64,000 nt of DNA from Candidatus Gastranaerophilales bacterium (GCA_944325785.1 CALVBN010000009.1:19234-83233); one strand, 5' to 3'; shown: positions 52,226 to 64,000, counted from the first letter of the stretch. A program made the numbers and translations. The notes: generated from the letters alone by a model not told the origin.

Positions 52226-54028
52226 TTATTCTTCATCAAGGCTTAATACTGCCATAAAAGCTTCCTGCGGAACTTCGACGCGTCCTACGGCTTTCATGCG
52301 CTTTTTACCTTTCTTTTGTTTTTCAAGGAGTTTGCGCTTACGTGTAATATCTCCGCCGTAGCACTTATCAAGAACACTCTTGCGAAGAGCTTTAATGTTA
52401 GTTCGTGCAATAACTCTTCCGCCAATTGCCGCTTGAATAGGAACTTCAAACATCTGGCGCGGAATTATGGTTTTCAATTTTTCCGTTAATTTCTGCCCTA
52501 TATAGTATGCATTATCTTCGTGGCAGATTACAGACAGAGCGTCAACAACTTCGCCTGCGAGCATAATATCAAGCTTAATAAGTTTAGAACGTTTATAGTC
52601 CTCAAACTCGTAATCAAGGCTTGCATAACCTTTTGAGCGGGATTTCAACTGGTCATAAAAGTCTGTAATAACTTCGCTCAGCGGTAAATGATAGATTAAA
52701 TCAACGCGAACCTTATCCAGATAATTCATATTGATAAAAATTCCGCGTTTTGTCTGGCACAAATCCATCAAGGTGCCGACATAGTCATTCGGAGTAATAA
52801 TCGAAACTTTTACATACGGCTCTTCTATATAATCTCTGTATTGTGCCGCAGGAAGGTTTGCCGGATTGTCAATTTCGACAACTTCGCCGTTTGTTTTATG
52901 CACGCGGTAGACTACGGAAGGAGCTGTTGTAACAATTGAAAGGTCGTATTCTCTCTCCAGTCTTTCCTGTGCAATCTCCATATGAAGCATTCCCAGAAAT
53001 CCGCATCTGAACCCAAAGCCCAGAGCGCTTGAAGTTTCCGGCTCAAACGTAATTGAGCTGTCTGATAGTTTAAGTTTTTCCAACGCTTCTTTAAGTTCGT
53101 GATAATCTTCATTGTCAACAGGATACATTCCGGAAAACACCATTGGCAGGGCTTCTTTATACCCCGGCAGAGGTTCTTCCGCCGGATTTTCTACGTGTGT
53201 TACAGTATCTCCGACAAAACGGGTAATCTCTTTGATAGAACCTGCAAAATATCCTACATCACCACATACAAGTTCATTTACCTGCACTCTGTGCGGTGTA
53301 AGATAGCCAAGTTCGACAATTTCGTACTCTTTGCCGGATGCCATAAATTTAACCTTATCGCCCAGCTTCATTTTGCCGTCCATAATCTTAAAGAAGCAGA
53401 GCGTGCCTAAATACGGGTCATAGGCGCTGTCAAAAACCAACGCTCTCAAAGGTTTTTCAGAAGTATCAGCCGGAGGCGGAACAAATTCCACAATTGCTTC
53501 CAGAACTTTGTCAATGCCAACGCCGGTTTTAGCGCTTACAGGAATTGCCATTGAAGTATCAATGCCTAAAATTTCTTCTATTTCTTCCTTTACTCTGTCA
53601 ACATCAGCGGAAGGAAGATCAATTTTGTTGATAACCGGAATGATTTCAAGATTTTGTTCTATTGCCATATACACATTTGCAAGTGTCTGCGCTTCTACAC
53701 CCTGCGTTGCATCAACAATTAAAAGAGCGCCTTCGCAGGCAGCAAGAGAACGTGAAACCTCATAAGAAAAATCAACGTGTCCTGGGGTATCAATCAAGTT
53801 GAAAATATATTTTTCGCCGTTTTTTGCGGTGTAATTCATCCGCGCGGCGTTCAATTTAATCGTAATCCCGCGTTCGCGTTCAATATCCATCGTATCAAGA
53901 AGCTGGTTCTGCATATCCCTTTCTGCGATTGTTCCTGTAGCTTCAAGAAGTCTGTCGGCAAGTGTTGATTTCCCGTGGTCTATATGTGCTATTATGCAAA
54001 AATTCCGTACATTGTTTCTATATTTCAT
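52226..54028 (-). CDS. lepA: Elongation factor 4
   Basis: LepA is a ribosome-associated GTPase that acts in initiation/assembly and under stress. The 600-residue length is exact for the family. G1 is AHIDHGKST (residues 14-22), G3 DTPGHVDF and G4 NKIDLPSAD. The unique C-terminal domain ends [34 protein letters not shown] start at the ATG at 54028 ([10 protein letters not shown]). TATAAT lies 9 nt upstream, so the leader would be only 2-3 nt long. A longer reading to 54097 crosses that promoter. Confidence 0.97.
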   Translation of the reverse strand: MKYRNNVRNFCIIAHIDHGKSTLADRLLEATGTIAERDMQNQLLDTMDIERERGITIKLNAARMNYTAKNGEKYIFNLIDTPGHVDFSYEVSRSLAACEGALLIVDATQGVEAQTLANVYMAIEQNLEIIPVINKIDLPSADVDRVKEEIEEILGIDTSMAIPVSAKTGVGIDKVLEAIVEFVPPPADTSEKPLRALVFDSAYDPYLGTLCFFKIMDGKMKLGDKVKFMASGKEYEIVELGYLTPHRVQVNELVCGDVGYFAGSIKEITRFVGDTVTHVENPAEEPLPGYKEALPMVFSGMYPVDNEDYHELKEALEKLKLSDSSITFEPETSSALGFGFRCGFLGMLHMEIAQERLEREYDLSIVTTAPSVVYRVHKTNGEVVEIDNPANLPAAQYRDYIEEPYVKVSIITPNDYVGTLMDLCQTKRGIFINMNYLDKVRVDLIYHLPLSEVITDFYDQLKSRSKGYASLDYEFEDYKRSKLIKLDIMLAGEVVDALSVICHEDNAYYIGQKLTEKLKTIIPRQMFEVPIQAAIGGRVIARTNIKALRKSVLDKCYGGDITRKRKLLEKQKKGKKRMKAVGRVEVPQEAFMAVLSLDEE

Positions 54029-54153
54029 AATATTCTCATTATACATGAAAAATGCAGGTTTGGAGTATAATCGCAAGCGCTTGAACTTTATACGCAAGAG
54101 TGATGTTAAACCCTGCCTTTACTTAACTTTTCTATAATGATAAAATATAAATC

Positions 54154-54786
54154 ATGCCAAGATATATAGCAATAACAGACATTCATGGGGAGCTGAAAAA
54201 GCTCGAAAGCGTTCTGGAACAAATAGATGCCGGACCGGATGATGTTTTTGTGTTTATGGGCGACTATATTGACCGCGGTCCCGATTCCAAGGGTGTTGTT
54301 GACAGAATAATTAAACAGTCAGAAACAAATAAATGCATATACCTTATAGGCTCGCACGAATACGCGCTCCTTCACTCGCCTTCGGACGACTATTACAGGT
54401 ATCTTTTTGATAACTACGGCGGACCGGCAACAATAAGAAGTTACGGAAGCTTTGAGAATATTTTCAGAATACACGGAGATTTTTTCAGAAGTCTTAAATT
54501 CTATTACCTTACGGACAAATACCTCTTTGTCCACGCGGGAATTAATCCGGACCGCCCGCTTGATGAACAGAATGAAGTGGATTTAGTATACATTCGAGGA
54601 AAGTTTATCTACTCAAAACATAAGCTTCCGCAAAAAATAATCTTTGGTCATACAGAATTTGACGAACCATATATTGATGAAGGAAAAATCTGCATTGATT
54701 TAGGGTGCGGAAAATACAAAGATGCACACCTCTGCGCACTTATTCTGGACGAAAACGGCGGAGAAAAATTTGTGTATTCAAAATAA
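54154..54786 (+). CDS. Metallophosphoesterase (PPP-type serine/threonine phosphatase or Ap4A hydrolase-like)
   Basis: This 210-residue calcineurin-like phosphoesterase has Asp9 and His11 in TDIHGE, GDYIDRGPDS (residues 36-45), then IGSHEYALL (65-73), FVHAGINP and FGHTEF. The third motif is normally GNHE, and here the metal-bridging Asn is replaced by Ser (GSHE at 66-69), which could change metal affinity. Substrates of this family are phosphoproteins or dinucleoside tetraphosphates, and no context decides between them. The start is leaderless-like (TAAAAT, 7 nt, ATG). The next gene follows 18 bp downstream. Confidence 0.85.
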   Translation: MPRYIAITDIHGELKKLESVLEQIDAGPDDVFVFMGDYIDRGPDSKGVVDRIIKQSETNKCIYLIGSHEYALLHSPSDDYYRYLFDNYGGPATIRSYGSFENIFRIHGDFFRSLKFYYLTDKYLFVHAGINPDRPLDEQNEVDLVYIRGKFIYSKHKLPQKIIFGHTEFDEPYIDEGKICIDLGCGKYKDAHLCALILDENGGEKFVYSK

Positions 54787-54792
54787 AAATGA

Positions 54793-54804
54793 TAAACTGA
54801 AATT
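54793..54804 (+). promoter_or_regulatory. -10-like TAAACT of the alpha/beta hydrolase gene
   Basis: TAAACT (54793-54798), 6 nt, ATG at 54805. Read-through from the phosphatase gene is also possible. Confidence 0.35.
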
Positions 54805-56004
54805 ATGAGAAAGATTTTATTAACATTAATATGCCTGCTTGCACTAAATACGGTCTATGCGTCCAACAGTGTAAGCTTTATTTATATCAACGGTTCAAAC
54901 AACAATGATGAAAAAATGAAAAACTGGTATGAAGAAGGCGTCAAAAAACTTCATCCGGTTTTAAGAGAAAAATTTACGGAAAATAAAACAATCAAAGAAT
55001 ATTATTCTGCAAACGGCGGGCTTGATGTTAAACAAGAACCGGTTATTTTCTTCTGGGGAGATAAGAGCAAAGCGGATTTGGATTATGTAAAAGGACAACT
55101 GGATTTTTCCAAGGCAATAAGCTCTACCGGCGCATATATCGCAAGAAGTTTAATAGCGCAATATCTGCATGATGCAATATGGGTGCAAAAAAGCCACAAT
55201 ATGATTCCGATTCTTGAAGAGCTGAATACTTATATTAAAAAAGAAGCAGACGAAGGCAGAGATGTTATTTTATACGGCTATTCTGCAGGTTCTTTTGTAA
55301 CATATGAGTATTTGATTAATAAACTCAGATATATTAAACCCGCAGAAATGTTTAAAGCATTTAATATGGACGAAGATTTCTTGAGTTTTGTGAAAGAAAA
55401 TCCGAAAAAAGATACCTGCATATCTGCCCTTTCGTATAATTACGCAGGTATAGGCACAGTATCTGAATCCGGCGAAGTTATATTAAACCAGAATGTTGAA
55501 CAGCTGAAAAAAAATTATTTGAAGCTTGATGAAATGACAGAGCTTGCCTGCGCGCCGGATAAACACCTAAGAGGAATTGTAAACTTTGCAAGCCCGCTCG
55601 TGCTTTTCTATTCTGATTTAGCAGATTCTGAATACCGGCTGAATTACTGTACAAAAATAATGACTAAATATATTTTTGAAAACGGAATTTTTTGGCTTAC
55701 CGTAAATTTCCGCGAAGATCCTTTAGGCTTTCCGACAAGCAGAAACTTAACCTGGCAGGAAATTTCAGATAAGCTTAATCTTCAGATAGAAAATCCGACC
55801 GGCGTAATATATGATGATTCAAGTGTCTGGAGCCGTAGGCTTTTTGCTTTTGCTCACACTTCATACTGGTCTGCTAAAAGCGTTTTTGCAAAAGCAATAG
55901 TTAAAAGTTTTGTTAACGGGTATAAGTTTCAATACGATAAAGAATACCAGGACAAAGTATTAAAAAAGGATTCCAGCCGGACAGAATTACTTGATTCTCT
56001 TTAA
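54805..56004 (+). CDS. Secreted alpha/beta-hydrolase (lipase-like)
   Basis: This 399-residue protein has a signal peptide (MRKILLTLICLLALNTVYAS). FIYINGSNNNDE could be the oxyanion strand, VILYGYSAGSFVTYEYL gives the nucleophile elbow GYSAG (Ser ~175), and acidic and His residues follow (candidate RLFAFAHTSYW near the end). It is likely a periplasmic esterase, lipase or thioesterase. The family is not one I can name, and the ~200 residues after the elbow are not standard. The end overlaps the AsmA gene (convergent) by 18 bp. Confidence 0.7.
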   Translation: MRKILLTLICLLALNTVYASNSVSFIYINGSNNNDEKMKNWYEEGVKKLHPVLREKFTENKTIKEYYSANGGLDVKQEPVIFFWGDKSKADLDYVKGQLDFSKAISSTGAYIARSLIAQYLHDAIWVQKSHNMIPILEELNTYIKKEADEGRDVILYGYSAGSFVTYEYLINKLRYIKPAEMFKAFNMDEDFLSFVKENPKKDTCISALSYNYAGIGTVSESGEVILNQNVEQLKKNYLKLDEMTELACAPDKHLRGIVNFASPLVLFYSDLADSEYRLNYCTKIMTKYIFENGIFWLTVNFREDPLGFPTSRNLTWQEISDKLNLQIENPTGVIYDDSSVWSRRLFAFAHTSYWSAKSVFAKAIVKSFVNGYKFQYDKEYQDKVLKKDSSRTELLDSL

Positions 56005-58770
56005 GGATGATAAGAAATTAAAGTTAATCACATCACCGTCAACTTTAGTTAAGAATACTTGACAGTCTTTTTCATCAGCATCAATCGGCGGAAGCTGTGA
56101 AAGCTCTGCTGAATAGTAATTGCTGTCATTTCTTCCGCTGTTGGAAATCTTATTAGCAAGGCTGTTTAATGAGATATTTCTCAAAAATCCCGCAAAACCT
56201 TCACCCTTATTAGACATTTTGGTATAAATTCTCAAAGTTGCATCGCCCGTTGTAAGTTCATATCTTCCGATAATAAAAGAACTCAATTGCGGAGCTGATG
56301 ACTTGATTTTTATCATCTCTATAACATTATCTTTTAATTTTAAGTCGCCTTGAATCATATCAAATCTGCCATCCGGAATCGTAACCAAATCTCCGAATGT
56401 AGCAGGGGAAATCATTGCAAGCGGATTTCTGAATAATGATGCCACCTGCAAGATATATTCTACGTAGCCGACTTTTTCAATAGTACCGTTTTGAATATCA
56501 AATTTTATATCGCCGTTAAGTTTCATACTCTCATCTGTACTAATCTCAATCAAGCCTCTTGCTTTGCCGGAAATTTCCCTCGGAAGTCCGAGAACAGCAC
56601 CCGCCATCACATCAGAATTAACATCCTTGATGCCGAGTCTTAAATAATACTGTTTTTTTATTAAATCAGCTTTTACCTTCAAGGTGGAAATACCCTCTGC
56701 AATATCAAATTTATTAGACTGAATACCTAAAACGCCGTCTTTATCAAGGGTTAAATTAGCATGCAAATTGCCGAAATCGACCTGTTTGTATTTGCCTTTA
56801 TCAAGGTGAAGCATACATTTTTCTACAATAACTAAACCCTTTGTAAATGTCGGAGCATTATCATTACCCAGATTTTCTTCCGTAATTTCCTCTGACGAAT
56901 TAGTTTCTTCAAGCGCCTGTTTTGCAGGTTCGGTATTATGAGTATTAGCATTATTAGCGGCAAGCATTTTTTCCAAATCAACATTGTCAACGCTTAAATT
57001 AACACTCTTAACAACTATCGGAAGCCTTAGGTCATTTACAATATAACCATTAAAGTCATATTTTGTTCTCTTATATCTTCCCTCGGCAATCGCACCAAGC
57101 TTATCCCCTTTTGCACCTATTTTAGCAGATTTTATAAACAATCTCTGCGCGGGAATAAATACTTTATCAAACGAGATAACGCCTGCCATTACAGGGTATT
57201 CACCTTTGTTGATTAAACTTATGTTGCCGGATATTGTTCCTTTTCTGAAAATCTTCTGGCAGGCGAGGAAATTCAAAAACTCGCTCGGCAGAGGACGCGG
57301 GATATTTAAATTAATATCCAAAAGCTTCATATTATCAGCCATGTCAAAATTGCCATTTACAGCTAGTACAGGCGTCATATCTTTTTGAAGCTTGTCTGTT
57401 ATGTAATAGTCAAGTGTATTGATTTTCAAAATATTTTTAACTACACTCAAATCCAGCTTAAATAATGTTTTGTATTTTTCAAGAACCATTGACTGTTCGC
57501 CTAGTTTAAACCCTTCGCCTTCATTCAGCAAAAAGTACCAGACAATGTCACAGGATCCGTTTTTAGAGGTTAATGTAAGTCTTGAGCCTGCATCTCCGAC
57601 CAGATTAATCGGAGCATTTAACATTTTTGAGACATAATTGATAAAGAAATCATTATTGACAAAAATATCTGAAACAATTTTTGTATCACATGTTTTCCAG
57701 TAATCTTTAACTTCTCCGTCCATTTTAATACTATTGGCGGACTTATTGTTATAATACCCTTTGAAATCTTTCAATGTTACATCGGTATTTCCGATTTCAA
57801 CAATACCCTGCGTAATTTTTACAGGAAGGTTTAATAAATCTTTAATCTTGAATTCTGATTCATTGACATTAACATCCCCGCGGATATTGTTTTTCGTAAG
57901 ATTAAGATTAAAATCAACACTGCCGTTAACATCAGTAATCGGAGCCAGTAATTCTTTTCCGTTGGGCAGAATTATGTTGGAAGTCAAAATATTATAAATA
58001 TCACGCGCGCTAAAGTTTTTGGATGAAATATTTAATTCTGCGCCCTGTTTTCTTGACGCAAACGCATCAATTACAACCGTTGATTTGTCAATAACTATCG
58101 GGAACTTGTCGACATGGAGTTCACCGTTTCCCATATAAATACAATTTTTATCATTAGCTGATACAAGAATTCTGTCCTTGCCCTTATTCATCTCAAAATC
58201 AAAATCAAAGTGCAAGTATTTTTTTGCTTTTGTCCTGTCTAAAACGAGGTTTTTAGCATCAAACTTTATGCAAATATCGGGGTTGTTATAAGTAATAAGA
58301 CATTTTTTAACCCCCAGAAGAGCGGAGAAAATATCGATGTTAAAATCGCAGGGTTTCTGCTCTTCCTTTTTCTGCTCTTCCTGCGGGAGTAATGTAAGCA
58401 GACCCGCTGTATCAACATAAATATTCTCTGCAAGAACCTTTTTTACTACGAGTTTTTTAGCCAGTATTTCGCTCCAAGAAAATTCTGTATCGATATTTGT
58501 TAAATTCAAAAGCTCTTTGTTATCTTTTGTTAGCGAAATTTTTCCGAGAGTAAATGCAACATCTGTATTGAAACCTGTTTTGAGCTTCGGGTTTTCAATT
58601 GTCAAATCGGCTTTTAAAGCGTCTTTTGCAATGTCTTCAACTTTATTGATAACCCAGCTGTTAGAAACAACAGCCGGAATAACTGCGATATAAGTTCCTG
58701 CTGCAGCAACTGCTGCTACAGCTGCTAAAATTCCGCACCCAACTAAAGTTTTCTTTACTCTGCTCTTCAT
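55987..58770 (-). CDS. AsmA-family protein
   Basis: This 927-residue protein has an N-terminal membrane anchor (about residues 8-32, LVGCGILAAVAAVAAAGTYIAVIPAVV) and then a very long periplasmic region of repeating beta strands. The N-terminal AsmA block has DLTIENPKLKTGFNTDVAFTLGKISL, and the AsmA C-terminal region includes FDIQNGTIEKVGYVEYILQVASLFRNPLAM. AsmA-like proteins form a lipid groove bridging inner and outer membranes and move phospholipids, consistent with the porin and TolC genes here. The ATG at 58770 is 6 nt after TATAAT (leaderless). Confidence 0.85.
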   Translation of the reverse strand: MKSRVKKTLVGCGILAAVAAVAAAGTYIAVIPAVVSNSWVINKVEDIAKDALKADLTIENPKLKTGFNTDVAFTLGKISLTKDNKELLNLTNIDTEFSWSEILAKKLVVKKVLAENIYVDTAGLLTLLPQEEQKKEEQKPCDFNIDIFSALLGVKKCLITYNNPDICIKFDAKNLVLDRTKAKKYLHFDFDFEMNKGKDRILVSANDKNCIYMGNGELHVDKFPIVIDKSTVVIDAFASRKQGAELNISSKNFSARDIYNILTSNIILPNGKELLAPITDVNGSVDFNLNLTKNNIRGDVNVNESEFKIKDLLNLPVKITQGIVEIGNTDVTLKDFKGYYNNKSANSIKMDGEVKDYWKTCDTKIVSDIFVNNDFFINYVSKMLNAPINLVGDAGSRLTLTSKNGSCDIVWYFLLNEGEGFKLGEQSMVLEKYKTLFKLDLSVVKNILKINTLDYYITDKLQKDMTPVLAVNGNFDMADNMKLLDINLNIPRPLPSEFLNFLACQKIFRKGTISGNISLINKGEYPVMAGVISFDKVFIPAQRLFIKSAKIGAKGDKLGAIAEGRYKRTKYDFNGYIVNDLRLPIVVKSVNLSVDNVDLEKMLAANNANTHNTEPAKQALEETNSSEEITEENLGNDNAPTFTKGLVIVEKCMLHLDKGKYKQVDFGNLHANLTLDKDGVLGIQSNKFDIAEGISTLKVKADLIKKQYYLRLGIKDVNSDVMAGAVLGLPREISGKARGLIEISTDESMKLNGDIKFDIQNGTIEKVGYVEYILQVASLFRNPLAMISPATFGDLVTIPDGRFDMIQGDLKLKDNVIEMIKIKSSAPQLSSFIIGRYELTTGDATLRIYTKMSNKGEGFAGFLRNISLNSLANKISNSGRNDSNYYSAELSQLPPIDADEKDCQVFLTKVDGDVINFNFLSSLKRIK

Positions 58771-58782
58771 AAGAAAATTATA
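58771..58782 (-). promoter_or_regulatory. -10 of the AsmA gene, leaderless type
   Basis: TATAAT (58782-58777, minus), 6 nt, ATG at 58770. Confidence 0.5.
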
Positions 58783-58943
58783 GCATAAAAATCATTTGTA
58801 GTTATATGGGAATGTAAAAGCCCGGGCTTAGTTCGTGCTTTGTCTCCCAAACGGATAAACAGAATATATAAAGAGGCGAATTTATAAATAATTATCGGTG
58901 CAAAAATTTGCACCCTACCAATAAACGCCAAGTTCGGCGTACT

Positions 58944-58976
58944 CCCTCTCCTAACAGGAGAAGGGCAGGGTGAGGC
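58944..58976. repeat. REP-like CCCTCTCCT palindrome
   Basis: CCCTCTCCT pairs with AGGAGAAGGG, with the same GGGTGAGG tail as at 7072-7107 and 12721-12757. It lies in the 337-bp gap before the CoA-disulfide reductase terminus. No gene is present in that gap. Confidence 0.7.
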
Positions 58977-58994
58977 GTCAAGAGTTCGTGAAGA

Positions 58995-59085
58995 GTGATT
59001 CGTGAGCCGTGAATCGAGATATTAAAATGATATAAGTAAACGAGGCTTAGTTAGAGAAATTCTATAACCACAAATCACGAATCAC
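58995..59085. mobile_element. MITE-like element, copy 3 (shortened arms)
   Basis: The outer 11 bp (58995-59005 with 59075-59085) are perfect inverted repeats, and the core (59023-59075) matches copy 1 closely. Compared with copy 1 the right arm has lost about 13-20 bp. Confidence 0.65.
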
Positions 59086-59107
59086 CTGGTCACTCATAAA
59101 GAGGAAT

Positions 59108-60784
59108 TTAGTGCAGACTGAATGGCTGTTGCAGGCAAGCCTGCACTTTTTCGCATTTTTCAACCTTGCCCTCTTTATCTCTGATTATTTCTTTATACAA
59201 AGTTATACCGCCCATAAGCGAATAAACATCATTAAAACCGTACTGCTCCAGAATTCTTGATGCTACATAACTTGTATGTCCCGTATTACAGAATAAAATA
59301 ACTCTCTTATCGCGGGGAATTTCATCCAGCCTTGTTCTGATTTCGCCTATCGGAATATTTACGGCGCCTTTAATCGTATTTATTTCAAAAATTTCTTTTG
59401 GTCTTACATCAATAAGATAACCGCCTTCAATATCCTCAAAAAACGCAGGTTTCATAAGCCCTCTTAAAATATTGTCCGCATTCATACCTAAAATATTAAC
59501 CGGATCTTTAGCAGAAGAATAAGGAGGCGCATAACACAATTCGCTGTCCAAAAGCTCTTGAATTCCGCCGTTGTTTCTCATAACAGAAGAAATTACATCA
59601 ATCCTCTTTTCGACGCCTTCCTGCCCGACAGCCTGCGCGCCAAGAATTTTTCCATCCGGCGCAAAAAGCAGTTTAAACATAATCTGAGTTGAATTAGGAT
59701 AATATCCTGCATGATCGCGCCCGAAAATAATCGTTTTCCAATAATTAATATTTTTTGCTTTTAGTTGTTTCTCATTGTTCCCGACCGCAGATGCAGTCAA
59801 GCCGAAAACTTTCAGCACGGAAGAACCTTGCGAGTTTTTGTAAACAGAACCGTGTCCGTATTGAGCAGAGCAGATATTATCCGCTATAATTCTTCCCTGC
59901 CTGTTAGCGGGACCCGCAAGAGGTATCAGAGTTTTTTCGCCGGATACAAAATCCTTAATCATAACTCCGTCACCGCCTGCATAAATATCCGGAACAGAGG
60001 TTTCCATTCTTTCATTAACAATAATCCCGCGCTCTGTTTCAAGTCCGATTGACTTTGCAAGCGACAGCTCCGGTCTTACACCTATTGCCATTATAACAAT
60101 ATCAAACTCGATTTCGCGCAGGGAATTCAGAACAATTTTATTCCCTCTGAACTCTTTCACTCCGTCTGATAAAATAATCTCAACTCCGTTATCGCGCATT
60201 TCGTTTTGCAAAAAAGAAGCTGTTTCATAGTCAACAGGCGCAAGTATCTGATTTCGGGCTTCAATCAAAGTTGTCTTTAAGCCCATTTCAACAAAATTTT
60301 CTGCCATCTCAATTCCTATAAAACCGCCCCCGATAACAACAGCTTTTTGAACATTGTTATTTTTAATATAATCTTTAATTCTATCAGCGTCAGACAGAGT
60401 TCTTACAGTAAAAACTTTTTCCCCCGGCATACCCGCAAAATCCGGCACAATCGGATTTGCGCCTTGAGCAAGCACAAGTTTGTCATAAGAAAGTTTTTCG
60501 CCGTTTTTCAAAGTTACAATTTTAGCCTCTGTATCTATGCCGGTAACTTCACTGTTCAAGCGCACATCAATATTAAACCAGCTTTTGAATTTTTGCGGAG
60601 AAGATACAAGCATCTTCTCTCTCTCATTAATAACGCCGGATGTGTAATACGGAAGTCCGCAGTTAGCAATAGAAATCTCATCAGTTTTTTCTAATATAAC
60701 AATCTCAGCCTTCTCATCAAGCCTTCTGAGTCTGGATGCCGTACTTGCACCGCATGCGCCTCCGCCAATAATAATTACCCGCAT
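59108..60784 (-). CDS. CoA-disulfide reductase with C-terminal rhodanese domain
   Basis: This 558-residue flavoprotein has an FAD/NAD(P)H pyridine-nucleotide-disulfide oxidoreductase core (residues 1-450): RVIIIGGGACGASTASRLRR, redox Cys42 in ANCGLPYY, the second Rossmann motif AVVIGGGFIGIEMAENF and the C-terminal dimer domain. A rhodanese domain (about 455-540) has YLIDVRPKEIFEINTIKGAVNIP and catalytic Cys499 in FCNTGHTSY. CoADR-RHD enzymes reduce CoA disulfides, persulfides or polysulfides and help protect against oxygen and sulfur stress. The start is embedded in a GGGGGGTAAATG repeat that supplies both ribosome site and ATG. Confidence 0.92.
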   Translation of the reverse strand: MRVIIIGGGACGASTASRLRRLDEKAEIVILEKTDEISIANCGLPYYTSGVINEREKMLVSSPQKFKSWFNIDVRLNSEVTGIDTEAKIVTLKNGEKLSYDKLVLAQGANPIVPDFAGMPGEKVFTVRTLSDADRIKDYIKNNNVQKAVVIGGGFIGIEMAENFVEMGLKTTLIEARNQILAPVDYETASFLQNEMRDNGVEIILSDGVKEFRGNKIVLNSLREIEFDIVIMAIGVRPELSLAKSIGLETERGIIVNERMETSVPDIYAGGDGVMIKDFVSGEKTLIPLAGPANRQGRIIADNICSAQYGHGSVYKNSQGSSVLKVFGLTASAVGNNEKQLKAKNINYWKTIIFGRDHAGYYPNSTQIMFKLLFAPDGKILGAQAVGQEGVEKRIDVISSVMRNNGGIQELLDSELCYAPPYSSAKDPVNILGMNADNILRGLMKPAFFEDIEGGYLIDVRPKEIFEINTIKGAVNIPIGEIRTRLDEIPRDKRVILFCNTGHTSYVASRILEQYGFNDVYSLMGGITLYKEIIRDKEGKVEKCEKVQACLQQPFSLH

Positions 60785-60807
60785 TTACCCCCCTCTGTTT
60801 TTATAAA

Positions 60808-60842
60808 ATTAAAGGCGCGCTTTTTTAAAGCGCGCCTTTAAA
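60808..60842 (-). terminator. Terminator of gyrB
   Basis: A strong stem (AAAGGCGCGCTTT/AAAGCGCGCCTTT, 60811-60839) is flanked by T and A tracts. It begins a few bases past the gyrB stop codon. Confidence 0.9.
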
Positions 60843-60843
60843 A

Positions 60844-63565
<2,722 letters not shown>

Positions 63566-64000
63566 GGGTCTGTGGCACCCTGCCGAAAAAAATCCGAACC
63601 ATTGAGGATTTTTTGAGAGGTAGGTAGCACCGGAGGTAGCGACCGCAAGACCAGGCCCTAAATAAAAACTAAATAACAAGACGCTACAACTTTATAAGGG
63701 CCTGTGGCACCCTGCCGAAAAAAATCCGAACCGTTGAGGATTTTTTGAGAGGTAGGTAGCACCGGAGGTAGCGACCGCAAGACCAGGCCCTAAATAAAAA
63801 CTAAATAACAAGACGCTACAACTTTATAAGGGCCTGTGGCACCCTGCCGAAAAAAATCCGAACCGTTGAGGATTTTTTGAGAGGTAGGTAGCACCGGAGG
63901 TAGCGACCGCAAGACCAGGCCCTAAATAAAAACTAAATAACAAGACGCTACAACTTTATAAGGGCCTGTGGCACCCTGCCGAAAAAAATCCGAACCGTTG
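63566..64000 (+). ncRNA. Tandem array of a ~93-nt structured RNA (132-bp period, continues off-window)
   Basis: Units begin at 63566, 63698, 63830 and 63962 (the last truncated by the window), with an exact 132-bp period. Each has a 93-nt part closed by GGGCCTG/CAGGCCC, then a CCTGCC/GGTAGG stem (63711-63716 with 63751-63756 in unit 2), then a 9-bp AAAAAATCC/GGATTTTTT hairpin with a 10-nt loop, then a short GC-rich 3' hairpin region. A 39-bp A/T-rich linker follows. The only differences seen are in unit 1: C to T in the closing stem (becomes a G-U pair) and G to A in the loop. All six frames contain stops, although the period is a multiple of three. It does not match tRNA, tmRNA, 6S or SRP RNA patterns that I know. 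The plus strand is the likely transcript. Confidence 0.7.

Noticed and set aside
63566..63658. SRP (4.5S) RNA or tRNA
   Set aside because: ACCGGAGGT faintly recalls the SRP tetraloop, but the unit is multi-branched and lacks the conserved asymmetric-loop bases. There is no T-loop or acceptor stem as in tRNA.
63566..64000. CRISPR array
   Set aside because: The whole 132-bp period, linkers included, is repeated. There are no unique spacers and no cas genes nearby.
63566..64000. Tandem-repeat coding gene (period divisible by three)
   Set aside because: Each of the six frames of the unit contains a stop codon.

Overview
The window is an AT-rich, densely coded bacterial chromosome segment. I infer a gut-type Vampirovibrionia/Melainabacteria genome (Candidatus Gastranaerophilales-like). 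The grounds are a Gram-negative envelope (porin, TolC-type channel, large AsmA protein), ThyX instead of ThyA, a GyrB with the long C-terminal insert, an isolated FliD, and several small proteins of a type I associate with that group. The assignment comes from gene content and memory only. No rRNA, tRNA or CRISPR locus was seen.

Layout. 1-3744: the 5' part of mnmG, then an HTH regulator, a glycine-zipper ORF with no ATG, a SnoaL-like protein and a small methyltransferase-like protein. 3796-8822: a fatty-acid synthesis cluster on the minus strand (fabD, fabG, acpP, fabF), interrupted by an ORF6N-domain gene and by a divergent AbrB/84-aa pair. 8990-12431: porin, formate/nitrite channel, rhodanese and DUF308 membrane protein. 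12905-25574: HD-domain protein, a YwqK-like repeat protein, pheT, an operon of DUF374 acyltransferase, nitrilase, D-Ala-D-Ala carboxypeptidase and Xer recombinase, then pncC, TonB-C/TPR, tgt and ndk. 25932-31910: a large membrane protein, an HTH/77-aa divergent pair, mnmE and murF (divergent), and a diguanylate-cyclase-like protein. 32246-37973: a secreted Cys protein, a FkbH-like HAD fusion, a truncated PabB-like ORF, and a MarR/EmrA/TolC locus with no inner-membrane pump. 38028-45419: two nitroreductases, a 10-TM permease, a kinase-like protein, LCP ligase, a GT9 transferase, a 470-bp inverted-repeat-bounded non-coding element, and a serine acetyltransferase. 45585-63276: thyX, a solute-binding protein, GtrA, a phosphohexomutase, fliD, lepA, a phosphatase, an alpha/beta hydrolase, AsmA, CoA-disulfide reductase-rhodanese and gyrB. 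63467-64000: a tandem array of a structured RNA that runs off the end.

Four points stand out. (1) Upstream of gyrB, an exact 132-bp tandem repeat carries a 93-nt unit with a closing GC stem and internal hairpins. It is closed in all six reading frames and looks like a polycistronic non-coding RNA array. (2) At least ten genes have a -10-like hexamer exactly 6 nt before the ATG and mostly no Shine-Dalgarno sequence, which predicts widespread leaderless transcripts. (3) The intergenic space holds several repeat families: a MITE-like element with 24-bp inverted ends, a 470-bp element with 42-bp inverted ends, REP-like hairpins and a GGGGTAAATGA minisatellite. (4) Small regulator modules with clear palindromic operators (AbrB/84-aa, HTH/77-aa, MarR, ORF6N) sit beside or inside housekeeping operons.
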